Made by a program: the position numbers and the translations under genes. Of a stretch of 64,000 bases of DNA, positions 12,767-25,455 are shown one piece after another. Where the stretch lies: assembly GCF_000150275.1 (NCBI RefSeq), contig NW_002060943.1, positions 3,926,008 through 3,990,007 on the forward strand, read 5' to 3'. The notes under the pieces were generated by a model that had not been told where the DNA came from, searched no databases, and worked only from the letters and a program-made list of their open reading frames with translations. The first letter of the stretch is position 1. The number at the start of each line of letters is the position of its first letter. The DNA is from Trichoplax adhaerens (lineage: Eukaryota > Placozoa > Uniplacotomia > Trichoplacea > Trichoplacidae).

Positions 12767-15401
12767 GCTTAATTCTAATCGGCCTACTTGAATAAAAACC
12801 CCTAATTGTATTGGATAATCATACGACATAGACAAGTGTATGTGCAACAATGAATGCACTGCCAATTCACTACTGTATTTGCCCATAATTTGTATTGTAT
12901 GTCAAATTTGAGTTCGTAAACAAAATAGGATGCCGCTGTGAAGAGTCTGGATTAGACACAGCCGTTGCCGTTATTCCTTTTTTTCAATTTCAATGGATGT
13001 TCACGAACATCAATTACGTTTCTTGGGGTAAATTAATTATCGGAGAATTATTTGCGTCCTGACACTGTACCTGGGAATGCTATATGTACACCCATTATTT
13101 ATTTATACAGTATTACCATTGCTCACCATGAGTTTGTCTAAATTAGAATAACAAACAATATACGTTGTTATAATATACTGTAGGTATAAGTACATTGTAC
13201 AAAATCAAAGTTGGTTTGGTAATTGGAAATCGAAAATAGTGTATACTGTACTCAATTGTAGAATTGCATCTTCTATATTTTATCCGGGCGGATTCAGTCA
13301 AGTCATTAAAACAAGCCGACCGATCGATGATCAATTATAACTATTATTACCCCTAACTGTTCTACCTTGCCAATCGGTGTACTGGATATTTGAATTTCCT
13401 AATTTAAAACAATTAATTACTGCAGTCATTGAATTCCAGTATGAGTACTCGAGACCGTAATCAAGTCCAGTCCAATTTGTAGTTAAAAATGGTGGATTTG
13501 GCCATAGAGATAAAGGTCATGACCTCAAAGGCAAGATGAATATACGCGTACGTAGCATTACATTTGGATACGTCGTCTGTCGAAATGAAAGCAACAAAAT
13601 CCAATAAATGTCTAAATGTTAATACTGTACAAAGACTACTCGCCTGCAACTATCTTTAGTGAATTAATAAGCTGAGACCTTGCATAACCTGTAGTATCGA
13701 CATAGAATAGAGCGCAGTTTGGGTACAGAGTAATCGTCATCACGACTAAGACAATAATATATTCAATAACATTAACTAGAATACATTACAACAATAAATG
13801 ACCTTTTGCCATGACGTAGCAGAACCCCATCAAGTTTAAAATTAATTCAATGACCCATAATGGCTACGGCCAAGGGCGACTCAACACTATATCATTACCC
13901 ACTTAAAGGTACCTTTAAGATATCTTGAAAGATGTGTTGTTGAGTAATCCTTGCTACCGTACATTAACCTTAAAATGCATCCACATATCGTACGATGGGT
14001 ATTTTGTATCAACATAGCTAAAGGACATCTCTCTAACCATGATAATTTCTTTTAAGAATGAGATCCCGTTATTTGAATTTGTAATTCTGAAGACAGTGTT
14101 CTAGCGTTGTTTGTTCTTACTATACTATCATATATCGATGCAATTTGATTTATTGGCAGCTATTGTGTAGTGGTGGTTTGGTGTGCTATCCATTATCCCG
14201 AGTTAAGAATCGAATCGACATTTCGTTAAGATATCAAGTTATTTCCCAAACCTTACTATTTGGTTAATATGTAGTATTCAAGTAGTGATCTCGAATGCTC
14301 TGTAGTATATATGTTGACATATACACATTTGGTATGATTTTTTCGCGATCAATAAATACAACGTGCTAACCACCCAAAAGATTGGTACTATCAATAATCG
14401 TTTGTCATGAAAGTGTAAGGTCCAGAAGATCGTGCATGCATTGTACAGTATAACACACTCATCGACCATGCATTCATGAATTAAGTTAGTTGAAGTAGAA
14501 AAATTGAATCGTTGACATGTTTTGATTGCAGCAGATTGATGGAATGTAACCGTTTGCTTCTCTACTGTATCATAAGTGAATAATACGAATACCGCTGATT
14601 AAGGCGATATGGAATTTTCTAATAGACGTGTTAAGCATTCCATAAGGTAGCAAAATGGTTGATGACTACTGTAAAAAGTAGTGAAAATGTAAACAATCCA
14701 TCCTTGATCCACGTTGCCGGCGGACCAGTATTGCAAGCAAGCGTATCTCCATTTCTATTGACTAGTCTCCTCGGATAAATGCGCCCGCCCAAACTTGCAG
14801 ATATTTTACGCTGCAAATGATATGACTACTGTACTGTATGTCGTATTGAATTACGGCTCAGTAGGACGAAAAATTTGAGGATAAATCATGTTTCGTTGCT
14901 TTCAACTGTACAACACCACTGCATAATAATAATTCATGGCCAGAGTGTGAAATGTTTACTTTGATAAGCTCATTCTGAGCAAACTGGTGGAAGATGGCTG
15001 AATAGAATGGTATGTAATTGATTATTTGCATAATCAAAGTAATTACTGTCATCGCTGGCTTCCAAATCCGATGATCAAACATTGATGTAAGACCCAGAGA
15101 GGATTTTTGTCAAGTGTAAAATGTTTACTTGGCAATTGAAGCAATCTAGGGTGAACGATGGCATTCAACCTATCCTTGCTAACATAGTCGAGCTGAGAAT
15201 AGAATGATGAGCATAATCAAATCATCGATCAGCGATATTGTAAAGTCGAGATTGAGAATGCACGATCATCTTGTAGATACGCTACTAGAGGCAGAGCTAT
15301 CTTTTGCCTGGAATTCATCATCATCGTATCTAACATTGTTGTTTACAGCTGATACAAGTACAATAGTGACTTTAGTACAACTTTGATGGCCAATGTCTTA
15401 C

Positions 15402-15475
15402 CTGGAATTTTGGGCCGGTAATTTATTATCTTGTGCAGCTATTTTAGCGTCGTCATGATCTTCTCCTCCAGCCAT
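15402..15475 (-). CDS. Candidate first coding exon of an unidentified gene
   Basis: Reading the minus strand, an ATG at 15475 opens 24 codons beginning MAGGEDHDD and ending PAQNS, then a strong donor (CCAG|GTAAGA) in phase 2. The stretch is GC-richer than its surroundings and lies just downstream (on this strand) of a GTAC-motif cluster, as do the starts of several confirmed genes here. I could not find a matching phase-2 acceptor exon between 12.8 and 15.4 kb, and the acidic N-terminus matches no family I know. It could be the first exon of a small gene, or chance. Confidence 0.35.
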
Positions 15476-15589
15476 TTTTCTGTGCCTTTTGATGCAGCGT
15501 TTTTCCTGATATTCTTCGTTAATATCGCGAATTTATCGACAGAAAAGTTGCCAGCGCCAAGAGATAATCGTCTTATCTATCGACGCCTA

Positions 15590-16500
15590 CTGTACGTGAC
15601 TTTAATATAGGGGTGACGATACAATACAGTACGTGGCGTATTACCATTTCGCCGGCAACCTTGGCGATGGACAATATTGCAAAAGTTGGCTACAATTCGA
15701 AGTACTGTAAGCCAGTGTACTGTACACTGTACACGTGGACATTTTGGGCTACTGTACAGTACAGTACTGTACTGTACTGTCCATTGTCCATCACAAATGC
15801 AGTCAATCCAATATACTGTACACTACTGTACAGTACGTACTGTACACTGTACAGTATGACCTCGATCGAATGTAACCATTGAACATTTGACCCTAATCCT
15901 GGCTGTGATGTACACTCTTGCAGCCTGTAGTGATGGAGAAGCAAGAAAATTACAGTACTGTACAGTAAGTTCATGTTATCATGATAATCTATCTTCGGAG
16001 ATATCCTTCTACGGGCATATATATAAAAATACTATGCAGGGATTTCAACGGAATACAACTTTGATTTTTGAACGAAGGGAAGACATGAAAAATAATCAGA
16101 TTGTACAGTACAGTACTGTAAGCACCGGTTCTGTGCGTTGGCGATACTGTACAGTAATGTACAGTACTGCACTCGCGTCATGTACACTGGACAGCAACTC
16201 AATCTCCAGAAAAGCAGTTGCTAGGAAACAGCCCCACCGCGCTGCTAGTGGTCTCCCTAATCTTTTACTGTGCGGATAACCGATGGAATAACCTTCTCTT
16301 ATTGTTGTGTATATGAAATATATACAGGACTGTGTACAAATGGACATAGTAACTTGAACGTTGAAAATGGCGTCTTTGAAGATAGAGTAATGTCAGGCAT
16401 ACAGTAATGTACTTTTGCAGTTAGTCAAACAAGTTATACTGCACATGTAATGGTTCCGTACCAGTACTGTACATCGATCTCTTGCTCTTTTCAGCAGGCC
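15590..16500. repeat. GTAC-palindrome motif cluster
   Basis: Runs of alternating GTACTGTAC and GTACAGTAC, with TGTACA and AGTACT palindromes, occur at 15620-15640, 15700-15860 (densest at 15751-15780), 15950-15965, 16100-16190 and 16460-16475. They create overlapping open frames on both strands rich in Tyr, Cys, Thr and Val that should not be read as genes. The cluster is upstream of the orphan first exon on the minus strand. Confidence 0.7.
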
Positions 16501-17281
16501 TTGCGCAACGACTGTGTAGTAGCTGGGAAATTAGCTTTACATGGTGGTCATTGCAATTTCTTCTATTCTGTACATCAAAGTATCAAAGATTGATCTCCTG
16601 TTCTTGCAACTCAATATCCTTGAATTAAGTTAATCGATATTGAAGGGAATAACACTCTTCATCACCGACATACATGCACAACGATTGTACATTGCACGTT
16701 ACGTCAAGAGTAGACAAAAGATCAACAGTCAATTCGGTTCGTTTGTTTATTAACAGTAAACTCATTTCTTATAAAGGTACCATCAATTAGGTTACCTTAA
16801 TCCTATCGGTAAAATTAAAAAAAAAATGATTAACTGCAAAGTCTACAATGAAAACGTGATCAATGATAAAAAAGTCAAACTTAAAACTTGAGCACAAAAT
16901 GCAGTATACAGTAATCCTGATCAAGGAGCTAAAATAGAACGATGCATCACTGATTGTAATAGGTACATTATACGTAAGATGGCCAATAGTCATCATGATC
17001 AGCCCATTAAAAAGTGATTGTATCTTCTTTGTAAAATCCTACGAGTTTACAGCACCACTTGGTAAGGGCTTCTTACCATATAGGTAAAGAAACGCGCGCG
17101 CCAGTGTAATCGTTCATCTCAATCAAGGTGCTACGACATCTGACAAATAATACGAGCGTTTCAGCTGCAGTAAGACTACAACATCAGTTAATTTGACGTT
17201 GCTACAAATCTAAAATTCAATTTAAATTTAAGAAATCGTATTTAAATCTTGTTATCCAGTTGCAAAATGAATCGACCGCAG

Positions 17282-20200
17282 TTATAGGCCACCCATGCCA
17301 ACGTCATTGAAATTAAAGAACGCATCAATATCTTGATTTCCTGCACTTGCACTATCCGATAAGTAATACAAGTTACCCATACAGCACCTTTCTAATAATT
17401 GCCTACTCAATTCCAAAACGTTGTCTCCGTTGACCTCTACGCCGATAATATCCCCTACAGTGAAATGTCACAGAATTATGTTAAAGTTATCCATATCTAG
17501 TGGTGGATAGAGAGATTAATTTGGAATAATGATCAATCGACGCAAAATGCATAAACTGTTGCCCGACCTTTTAAGACTTCATCATTATAACGTTCGGTAT
17601 AAAAAACGCGCATAGAGTCTTCTGGTTTCATAGATAATTGCTTTGTTTGTACGACAGTACAGTTGGTCTAAGAAAGATACAAAAATCATTTATAAGTAGA
17701 CAAATCAATATAGCAATCGGTTCAAAACATAACAGATATTAACCTCTTGCTGCAGTTGCTTTACATATTTCAAAGGAGCATCACTGGCAATAGCATCGGC
17801 AAAGAATGCTACTAAACAAGACTAGAAGATCAAAAGATATTCAACATAATCATTATGTGTATCAATATAGTTTTACCCAAATCACACTTTTTCATAAATA
17901 TTTAGATGAAACAATTACGTTTGAAGATAACTTTCTTCTGCATCCCGTAGTAATTGGTACAACACTATCTTTAATTGTGGTCGAGATATCCATAGTCATA
18001 AATTTATCGGACGACGGACGTGGTAAATAATCATCTACAGCTGGGTTCTAAAATTGAATTTTTATCGGCAAAAATTCAATTATGCACCATGGCTTCCAAT
18101 TTTACGTCTTCGTCTTACTTTAATAAAACGATCAATAAGTAATTATATCAATCTGTTATACCTCAGGTATTAACATCCAATTGTTTTCACCAGCAACAGG
18201 GGTAAAATCGTGTATATTGCTCCAATTATTACTAAATACACTTAGCTTGGCAGCAGCAAACTGATCTAAATAATTGTAAAATATGTTTTAACATTATAGA
18301 CTCCAATCGACAAATATTGTTTTAATATCTTTATAAATTTAATCTACCTTTCAATTCTTTATAATAGTATTGAAAACAACCAAATCGAATTGCAGTTGTT
18401 GCTTCTATGATTGGCTGCGTAACACAGTGTAAGAAAATATCCAATTTCTTACAGTCTCGAGTCCTACAGGCAGCAGCACAAAACTTACATTTATCTGATA
18501 TTATAAGGTTAAGTTTACTAACAAGGATAGCAAAGATCCAACTGTGACTGGACTATAATCTAATCTATGCCTTAGATTGGAAAATAATAATTCTATATTT
18601 CTTACCTGAATTGCTGACATGCAAGGGCAATCTGGCAATCAGTGCAATCACGAATAAAGACGCTACAGTTATAAGGATCAGAAGATAAAGGTGATAAAAT
18701 TTTATGTTACTAGAGTTGATCTGATTGATGATTTTAATTTCGGTGTGTACCTCCATTAATTGAATAACTAACCTTCCTTGAATAGGTCCGAGAAAAATAC
18801 GACAATTAGTACAGTCGTCAACAGTAATAGTTGCTGAATGATCGAATATATAAATATTACAGTCCTGTTTTAAGTAAAAAGATTTAAAATCAAATGTAAA
18901 ATTTTAAAAGTCATTCATGATATATAGCAGGTGGGTTCACATGTCAATGCAATAAACGACAATTGTGCACACAGTAGCTTAAGGTTTAAATTTAGACTTG
19001 GAATTAAGATGATGCAACAACATATCTCTTCGGTGCTAATTAACTAGTTGATACCTATAGTATAATTTTACAGTAATACAGTATAAGAAACTGCGGCGAA
19101 CAGTAAGGAAAAATTATTTTAACACAGTTTGCATCCAACCCATACTATAGATTCTGCATTGTGTTACTTAAATCTTCATATACAGTTACAAAGCTTTACC
19201 TAGTATTAGCTCTTTTGACTCTATATCTAAAGTTCATAAGCAATAACTTGATAATTTAAAATGATTGATATCGTATGCATTGCTATACGTAGTAAGAGCG
19301 CATTTTTTTAACATATAATTTTCCATCACGAAATTATTAATTCAATAACTTGTTTAAACCCAATTCTTAGACAAGTTAGGTACGGTATTGACGGCATGAA
19401 AATCTACGCGTGTAGGAGCCTAGAGCAATAGTCAAACTCATAAACATATTTAGATAGTGTATACAGCCATTTTATGTACAGCAATCACTCTTTAGGCTAG
19501 CTTTTAGCGGAGAGAGATTACTATACTCGTGCAGCAGCACTGATATGACTGGCATACAATATAAATCATGCCCACTAATTTATGAATTGATTTTATACTT
19601 TACTGTAATAGGTACGTGCTACATTGCGGCAACTAGGAGCAATAAGACTCCGTTTTGGTAGGTATTTTCAGTTTGATTATTATTATTATGATTTGTTATT
19701 ATCTACTACAGTTTAGTGATCAGGTCTTACCTTGCAGTTATCAATGATAAACTGCTGCCCTTTTACTTCGCCTGGGAGTCGACCAACAGTTTCGCCCGAT
19801 AGATTTTGCAAGGTATAATCTTTAGGGTCTACGCGTTCTCGTCGATCCCTAGTTTATTATGATTAAGATAGTAAATGGAACGGATCGATATTTATTTATT
19901 ATTTTATTGACTGCAGTAAAATAAACTTATCAGTGCTTCGGCATGTTTATAAATCATTAGGTGCTTCATTATCTCTCTCGATACAATGTACAGTACATAT
20001 CGTATATATACATATCTATTACTTAATTAATGCTCGTTCGTGTACTACTCAATTAAGAGGACTAATCCACTTACGGTTAAGATACCCGAAAGCGGTAATA
20101 CAAGAATAAATGGCAGAAATTGGAACGCTGTACACTCAATCACAGTGATAGGAGTAATTCAAATTCTTACTCGTAAGTTGATCATAATGTGCCAACTAAT

Positions 20201-21057
20201 GTACGTATAATTTAATACCTTGTGGTATACGTATCGATCTGTTTATCATATCAACTAGGCTTATTAATTCATTGTAGCATAGTTCTTTTTACATTATATA
20301 GATAGACTTAATTCTTGTTGTAGTCAAAGCAATATTCCATCAAAGTGTTCAATTAAAAGCTCATTTCAGTTCAATAATAAACTAGGTATGCTGTAAACTT
20401 TCGAGTAAAGTCGACCTTACTACTGGTCAGTACATTGAACAATAGTGATAGGCGTGATAATCATTCGATACAGCAAAATCGTGATTTGGAGGTCGATTTC
20501 GTCCTATCGTATAAATTTGGCAGTTTGATCAACTGAAATGATCACTCATCTCCATAGATATATCTTGTAGATGGCATTACAATTGAATGATACTAACACG
20601 ATTTTAAAAACAAATGGAAGGTCTAGGTCTAGAACGTGAACAATGTCGCACGATTCATGAAGGTACGTGTCTGTATTGATCGATATACCAGCGTCCACAT
20701 TTACTGTCTATACTCCTATTTTTATTCTTCCATAATACCATCGCAATCGACAACAATAATTGGAATGAAAATCGATACGAGTATCACATCTTTTAGTGAA
20801 TTATAATAAAATACAGCAAATTAAATTGAAGAGTTATTAATCCGAAACTCTTACTCTTCGTTTATTCAAATCAATTCTATTATATAATAATTGATTATCA
20901 TGCGCACAATCGAACGATCACATCGTCGGTCTAATTACTATCCGATTTTGAGTATACCGTATGACAACGCTATTGCTGTGGCTTACCAACTGTACACTTT
21001 GGGTTCTTCGTGTGCAAGAGCACGCTCATTTCCATATTTCGATCCAAAACAACCCAT
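17282..21057 (-). CDS. RP2: RP2 (XRP2) ARL3 GTPase-activating protein, 10 exons, 345 aa
   Basis: Exons in order: 21057-20987, 19848-19731, 18864-18773, 18662-18606, 18463-18348, 18265-18162, 18047-17919, 17821-17744, 17667-17568, 17454-17282. Phases all match, giving 1038 nt; human RP2 is 350 aa. The protein starts MGC, the dual acylation site (myristoyl Gly2, palmitoyl Cys3) that targets RP2 to membranes. The TBCC beta-helix domain covers about residues 24-200 with [33 protein letters not shown] and ACQQFRTRDC. Arg113, whose codon is split between exons 4 and 5, aligns with the catalytic arginine finger that stimulates ARL3 GTP hydrolysis. IIEATT and [10 protein letters not shown] follow, then an NDPK-like C-terminal domain ending FYNF-type (here FFNFNDVGM). 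It acts in trafficking of lipidated proteins to cilia. Intron 1 is 1.1 kb. Confidence 0.96.
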
Positions 21058-22282
21058 GATAAAGTAATGAGAATTGTCTTCAATTGCCGTCCAAATTGGA
21101 AGATCAACTCCAACTAGATATTCAATTTAATCTAACGCTAGGCTTTGTTACCGTACTGTACGTCAACCGTCTTGATGATGGCTTCATCAATGATGGATGG
21201 GCAGGTCTGAAAGCTTTGTTGATATTACTATGGTTGATCCGCACGCCGTGCGCAACTCTATAGCAGCATTCTGGTAGAAGTTGATTGCGCAGTAGCTTCA
21301 TGTCATTACGTCATCTACCCATTGTATGTACACTTGTACAGTACAGACACACTCTTGTATACAGTCCACACCAAAGCAGTAAGAATAATACGGACTCCTA
21401 TCCTTTTTGCGGCCATACGAAACGCTACTCTAGCGCTGAAATGATCAAGCGAAGTTGAAATGACCTGCTTCCCATTTTGAGTAATGTATATATGACATAT
21501 ATATAGAACGACCTCTTCCTATTTCGTAGTCCCTTTAATCTATGGCTATAACTGAGCTGCAGTGCTAGCCAAGATCCATATTTAAAATGTTGACTACGAC
21601 AAGGACTATTAGATTCTTGGTAGTCCATGTCCATGACGACGGTCTAGTATAGTACTCTACTGTACTCTATTATTGGAACATTTTATACGAAAAGCTTGCT
21701 TGCTTGCCTAGTGACTGTACACTGTGCAGTATACATGTCATCTACACGATGAACAGTACAGTAAGAAGTGGCTCGGACCGGACCGCTTGGATAAAGCACT
21801 GAAGGTTACTATAGTAACTCTACAGTACTATAGCCATACTGATTCAGCTGCACGGTACAGTACAGTACAATAAAATTGTTAGTACTACAGTATATTGTTT
21901 ACTACCAGACTGCTGCTGCTATCAAGGCTGAAAGTAAAAAATTCAACGTTGAAAATTTCTGTTCCTAGCCCAAGTTCTCTACTCACTTTTGGTATGCATT
22001 ATATACAGTATAATAGATAGATAGATAGATACATGCTTGTTAAACATGAAACTACGGGTATATACGAAATTTTTGTCATATTGCTCCTAGCTGCTACGAT
22101 CATAATAGAATAATAGATAGATACCCGTACAGTAATACATACTGTATATTTTGGGCACATGATTACGTAATCCATCGTTCTGGTGTAAGCTTAATAATCC
22201 ACTTGTATCTTCTTTTTTTTGGATAGCTATACGAATAATTTATAATTTCTGCACGTACTGTGGCATTGACCAACTGATTTTG
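21058..22282. promoter_or_regulatory. Shared 5' intergenic region of RP2 and first amine oxidase
   Basis: RP2 starts at 21057 on the minus strand and the oxidase at 22283 on the plus strand, so this 1.2-kb segment contains both promoters. It holds GTAC-motif sites at about 21145-21165, 21325-21350, 21650-21680, 21715-21775, 21820-21900, 22005-22015, 22120-22150 and 22255-22262, and a short GATA tract at 22012-22030. No coding exon was seen. Promoter function is inferred from position only. Confidence 0.5.
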
Positions 22283-23842
22283 ATGCCATTATCAAGCATG
22301 AATCAACTGCAAAAGACATTTCGAAATAAATTGCGTAAATCGCAATCGTCTAAAAGTGATGCAGATAAAGCTAGCCACCAAACTGATTCATCAACTCCTT
22401 CCATCGATGTTGTCATTATCGGCGCTGGTATCGCCGGTTTAGCTGCAGCTGAACTTCTTTGTGCTGACGGACATTTCAAAGTTACCATACTTGAAGGTAG
22501 TAATAGAATCGGTGGTAGAATTTACACTACGGACCTGGACGATAAATCCAAACTGGAAATAGGTGCACAATTTATCCATGGACATAAAAAGAATCCAATT
22601 TATAAATTGGCAAAAAAATACGGCATTAAAGTTTATAATGAAGCAGACTGCTATAACGAGAAGAGTCTTCACTTAACCGAAAGGGGCGACGTTGTGCGAA
22701 CTTCTAAAGCGATAAAGGCTATGGATTTTTATGAGGATATCCTTAATCAGAGCACCAATCGACAATACTTAAATGAATTACCCAGTAACAGCAATAATGT
22801 TGGTAGTTATATTAAGTGGAAATTAAAGGAAAAGTTATCCACTATCCCCAACAAGGATGAGCAATCATTACTTGCCAGCATATATTCATGCCGCGAAGCA
22901 ATTGAATGTGTTATATCAGCATGTGATTCTCTGCAGGACCTACATCTCCAGGATTTTGGAGACTACATTGAGCTATCTGGTGAGGATAAAGAATTTAAGA
23001 ATGGATTTAGTGAAATTCCACACAAGATAGCTCAAAATATTCCAACAGACGTCTTGCATTTAAATAATCGGGTTCAGAAAATTAGGCGCAACAGCACTGA
23101 TACTGGTCAAGATAATAAGAATGGTAGAGTAACAATTGAGTGTACTAATGCTAAGACTTACAAAGCTGATTTTGTCATATGCACTGTCTCGCTTGGCGTT
23201 TTAAAAAAAGAAGCTGCTGATTTATTCGACTCTAGCTTAAGCGAGAAGAAATTGAAAGTAATTGATCGCATGGGCTTTGGATTAACTGATAAACTATATC
23301 TACGTTACTCTAAACCGTTTTGGAAACATAGAGATTTTTCGTACTTCTTTTATTGGGACGACGAGGATTACAAAGATAGTCGAGGCAAAGGCATCCAATT
23401 AGCGGAAGGCGAAGAGTGGTTACGAAGTATTGTCAATATAGAAACAGTTAGACTTAATTCTGATACTTTAGTAATTTGGATAAGCGGAGAATGTGCTAGA
23501 GTCATGGAGAAACTTTCGAAAAAGGATATATCCAATTCCATTACTCGTGTTTTACAAAAATTTACTGGAATATCCAACCTGCCAGAACCGTACGATGTCA
23601 TCCAAACGAAATGGTTTAGTGACCCCTTATTTTGTGGTTCTTACTCTTATATTAGCACTAGCTCTTGTAGCGATGATGTGGATACTTTAGCTGAACCAGA
23701 AGTGGACGAAGATGGTTGCCCGTTGATTCTTTTTGCAGGTGAAGCTACGCATCGAAACTTTTATTCCACAACCCATGGTGCTTACCTGACAGGTCAAAGG
23801 GAAGCTACGAGAATTATCAATCTAATCAATTCGAATGCTTAA
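22283..23842 (+). CDS. Flavin polyamine (spermine) oxidase-like protein 1, intronless
   Basis: A single uninterrupted frame of 519 codons from the ATG at 22283 (an in-frame TTG lies just before it). Residues 43-59 form the FAD-binding Rossmann motif [17 protein letters not shown], followed by [18 protein letters not shown] places a conserved His at about 99, and [13 protein letters not shown] places the conserved catalytic-site Lys at about 337. The C-terminus has the second FAD-contact motif [13 protein letters not shown] with [11 protein letters not shown]. These are features of polyamine/spermine oxidases, which oxidise spermine or N-acetylpolyamines to aminoaldehyde, amine and H2O2. No signal peptide is evident. 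The Lys/Ser-rich N-terminal 40 residues are an extension. Lack of introns contrasts with neighbours. It is tail to tail with a related gene at 25456. An LSD1-type role is unlikely: there is no SWIRM or tower domain. Confidence 0.9.
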   Translation: MPLSSMNQLQKTFRNKLRKSQSSKSDADKASHQTDSSTPSIDVVIIGAGIAGLAAAELLCADGHFKVTILEGSNRIGGRIYTTDLDDKSKLEIGAQFIHGHKKNPIYKLAKKYGIKVYNEADCYNEKSLHLTERGDVVRTSKAIKAMDFYEDILNQSTNRQYLNELPSNSNNVGSYIKWKLKEKLSTIPNKDEQSLLASIYSCREAIECVISACDSLQDLHLQDFGDYIELSGEDKEFKNGFSEIPHKIAQNIPTDVLHLNNRVQKIRRNSTDTGQDNKNGRVTIECTNAKTYKADFVICTVSLGVLKKEAADLFDSSLSEKKLKVIDRMGFGLTDKLYLRYSKPFWKHRDFSYFFYWDDEDYKDSRGKGIQLAEGEEWLRSIVNIETVRLNSDTLVIWISGECARVMEKLSKKDISNSITRVLQKFTGISNLPEPYDVIQTKWFSDPLFCGSYSYISTSSCSDDVDTLAEPEVDEDGCPLILFAGEATHRNFYSTTHGAYLTGQREATRIINLINSNA

Positions 23843-25455
23843 TCTCATTATACGTTCTCTGTTACCTCACAAATCTAAGGGAATGGTGAAAATTGATTAT
23901 TTATCGATATATTTTTATTTTTGAACCATGTGACTATCGAATAGAGAGAAATTAATGCGCGTATAGTTATTATAGTTATCTTCAAATCAAATTGATCCTA
24001 ATTATTACCTATTGTAGTTAAGCCTAAAATCCAATAGCCAAAAATTTACTTATCGTTTTTATAGTTTTCAAGAGGACACAAAGTTTATTACTTCTTGTAG
24101 ATACATTTCAATACTGGTTTTCTGATACTTGAGTAAATACAATTTCAGCACGACACTAACTAAATTAACAATGCGCAGCAAATGACAATTTTATTTTTTG
24201 ACAAGCTGTAATAAAAGAGTCTGTAGATGTTGTCTGTGTTATCAGGTCGCGTTGCAAAGATGGTTATAAATAAAGTATAATATTGGTACTACTAACATTT
24301 TTAGCAAATGTTTGCAGTTTTTCAGTTTAGTTACGGCATATAAGCATATCGATGTTGTACATTAGAGACCCTCTATTGTACACGTATCGTATTGGTTGTA
24401 TCAGTCTAAGGATTCATATTTTAGGATAGATTTGTAACCTGAATACTGTAATAATATTAAAGGAATGAAGAATCGTACTTCTTTTGCATATCTTTTAAGA
24501 ATTACAACTTTCGATTTAGTATTGTTATGCAGTACAATGGATTATGGTAGAAGTTTTAAATGATCAACGTTAGGTATATTTGCAGCAGTAGAATCTGTTA
24601 TTTTTTCGTATAAGTTATTCGTAAGAACTTATTTGCTAATCAAGTCAAGTTCTATAAAATTTATATTTACTTGTGCGGTGTGTGCAGTATACAGTGTATA
24701 CGTAGGTACAATCTATCTATATATAAGTATATACGTAGGTACAATCTAAATTATCCGCGTCATTCGTGACAGTAGGGTTTATTATTTTTGCAACAGTTAT
24801 TCGTAAGATATCATTTACTACTATAGTCAAGTCCTATTAAGTTTACGTATCTATACTATACGTTTATATGAGTGTTGTGACATACTCGTAGGTAGTATAT
24901 TAGTCATTCGGATGTAGTCAATCGCAATCACAAGAAATTTTATAAGAGAGTCGATTAATTGAATCGTTGCAATTCAATAATCAGGAACAAGATTAGCTCT
25001 TTGTGACGAAAGTATAAAATATTAACATTACTTACGGCTATAATAAGAAAACTAACAATGATCATTTAGATCTCTTCCGATATTTTTTGGTCGAGAATAC
25101 TGTCATTGATCAATAAGCCATTTCAGTTATCAGTATTCACAAACTGTTGCCTACAGTTTAGTGCTACATAATATGGCGTACAATAAAACGGTTTTGATTT
25201 AGCTATTCTCGCGTTTATTTACAGTTAATATGCTATAAATTGCATTCCAACCAATTTATCCTAAATACTTTGAAAGCTTGCCAAAAATATTGCATAGTAC
25301 ACCATCAATGCTAATGTCTTGTTGTATGTGCACGACTGGATGTGCTTCCATTTGTAATTTAGATTCACTACGCGCGCAAATATGACTCGATTATACAGTA
25401 CTATAAACAGCATGAATTAATGATAACAAGCAATTTTAGGAAAGAAAATAATCTT
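23843..25455. other. Intergenic region between convergent oxidase genes, with diverged duplication
   Basis: This 1.6-kb tail-to-tail spacer should hold both 3' UTRs. An AATAAA is present at 24269-24274 on the plus strand. A diverged direct duplication is visible: 24584-24670 and 24768-24852 share TTATTCGTAAGA, TCAAGTYCTAT and TTTA-rich blocks in order. A shorter exact repeat, TATACGTAGGTACAATCT, occurs twice within 24697-24747. No coding exon was seen. Confidence 0.5.

Larger units (their letters stand above)
11842..17281. other. Gene-poor intergenic region
   Basis: Between the ABCG start and the RP2 stop I found only a foldback element (12.4-12.8 kb), one orphan first-exon candidate (15.4 kb) and a GTAC-motif cluster (15.6-16.5 kb). 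GC-richer minus-strand stretches at 13.46-13.66, 14.63-14.82 and 14.86-15.08 kb have open frames of 61-74 codons. Two of these have plausible upstream acceptors, but none has a family match I recognise, and their phases do not join to the 15.4-kb exon. Confidence 0.45.

Noticed and set aside
15613-16347. Five overlapping frames of 60-130 codons
   Set aside because: Same GTAC-motif artefact; no splice sites, no conserved domain.
18565-18756. Minus-strand frame of 63 codons with a hydrophobic segment resembling a membrane protein
   Set aside because: It overlaps RP2 intron 3 and exon 4 in the wrong frame. The exon reads [19 protein letters not shown] in the correct frame, part of the TBCC domain.
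22303-22672. Minus-strand frames overlapping the first oxidase
   Set aside because: They are antisense shadows of a well-supported FAD-binding coding region.
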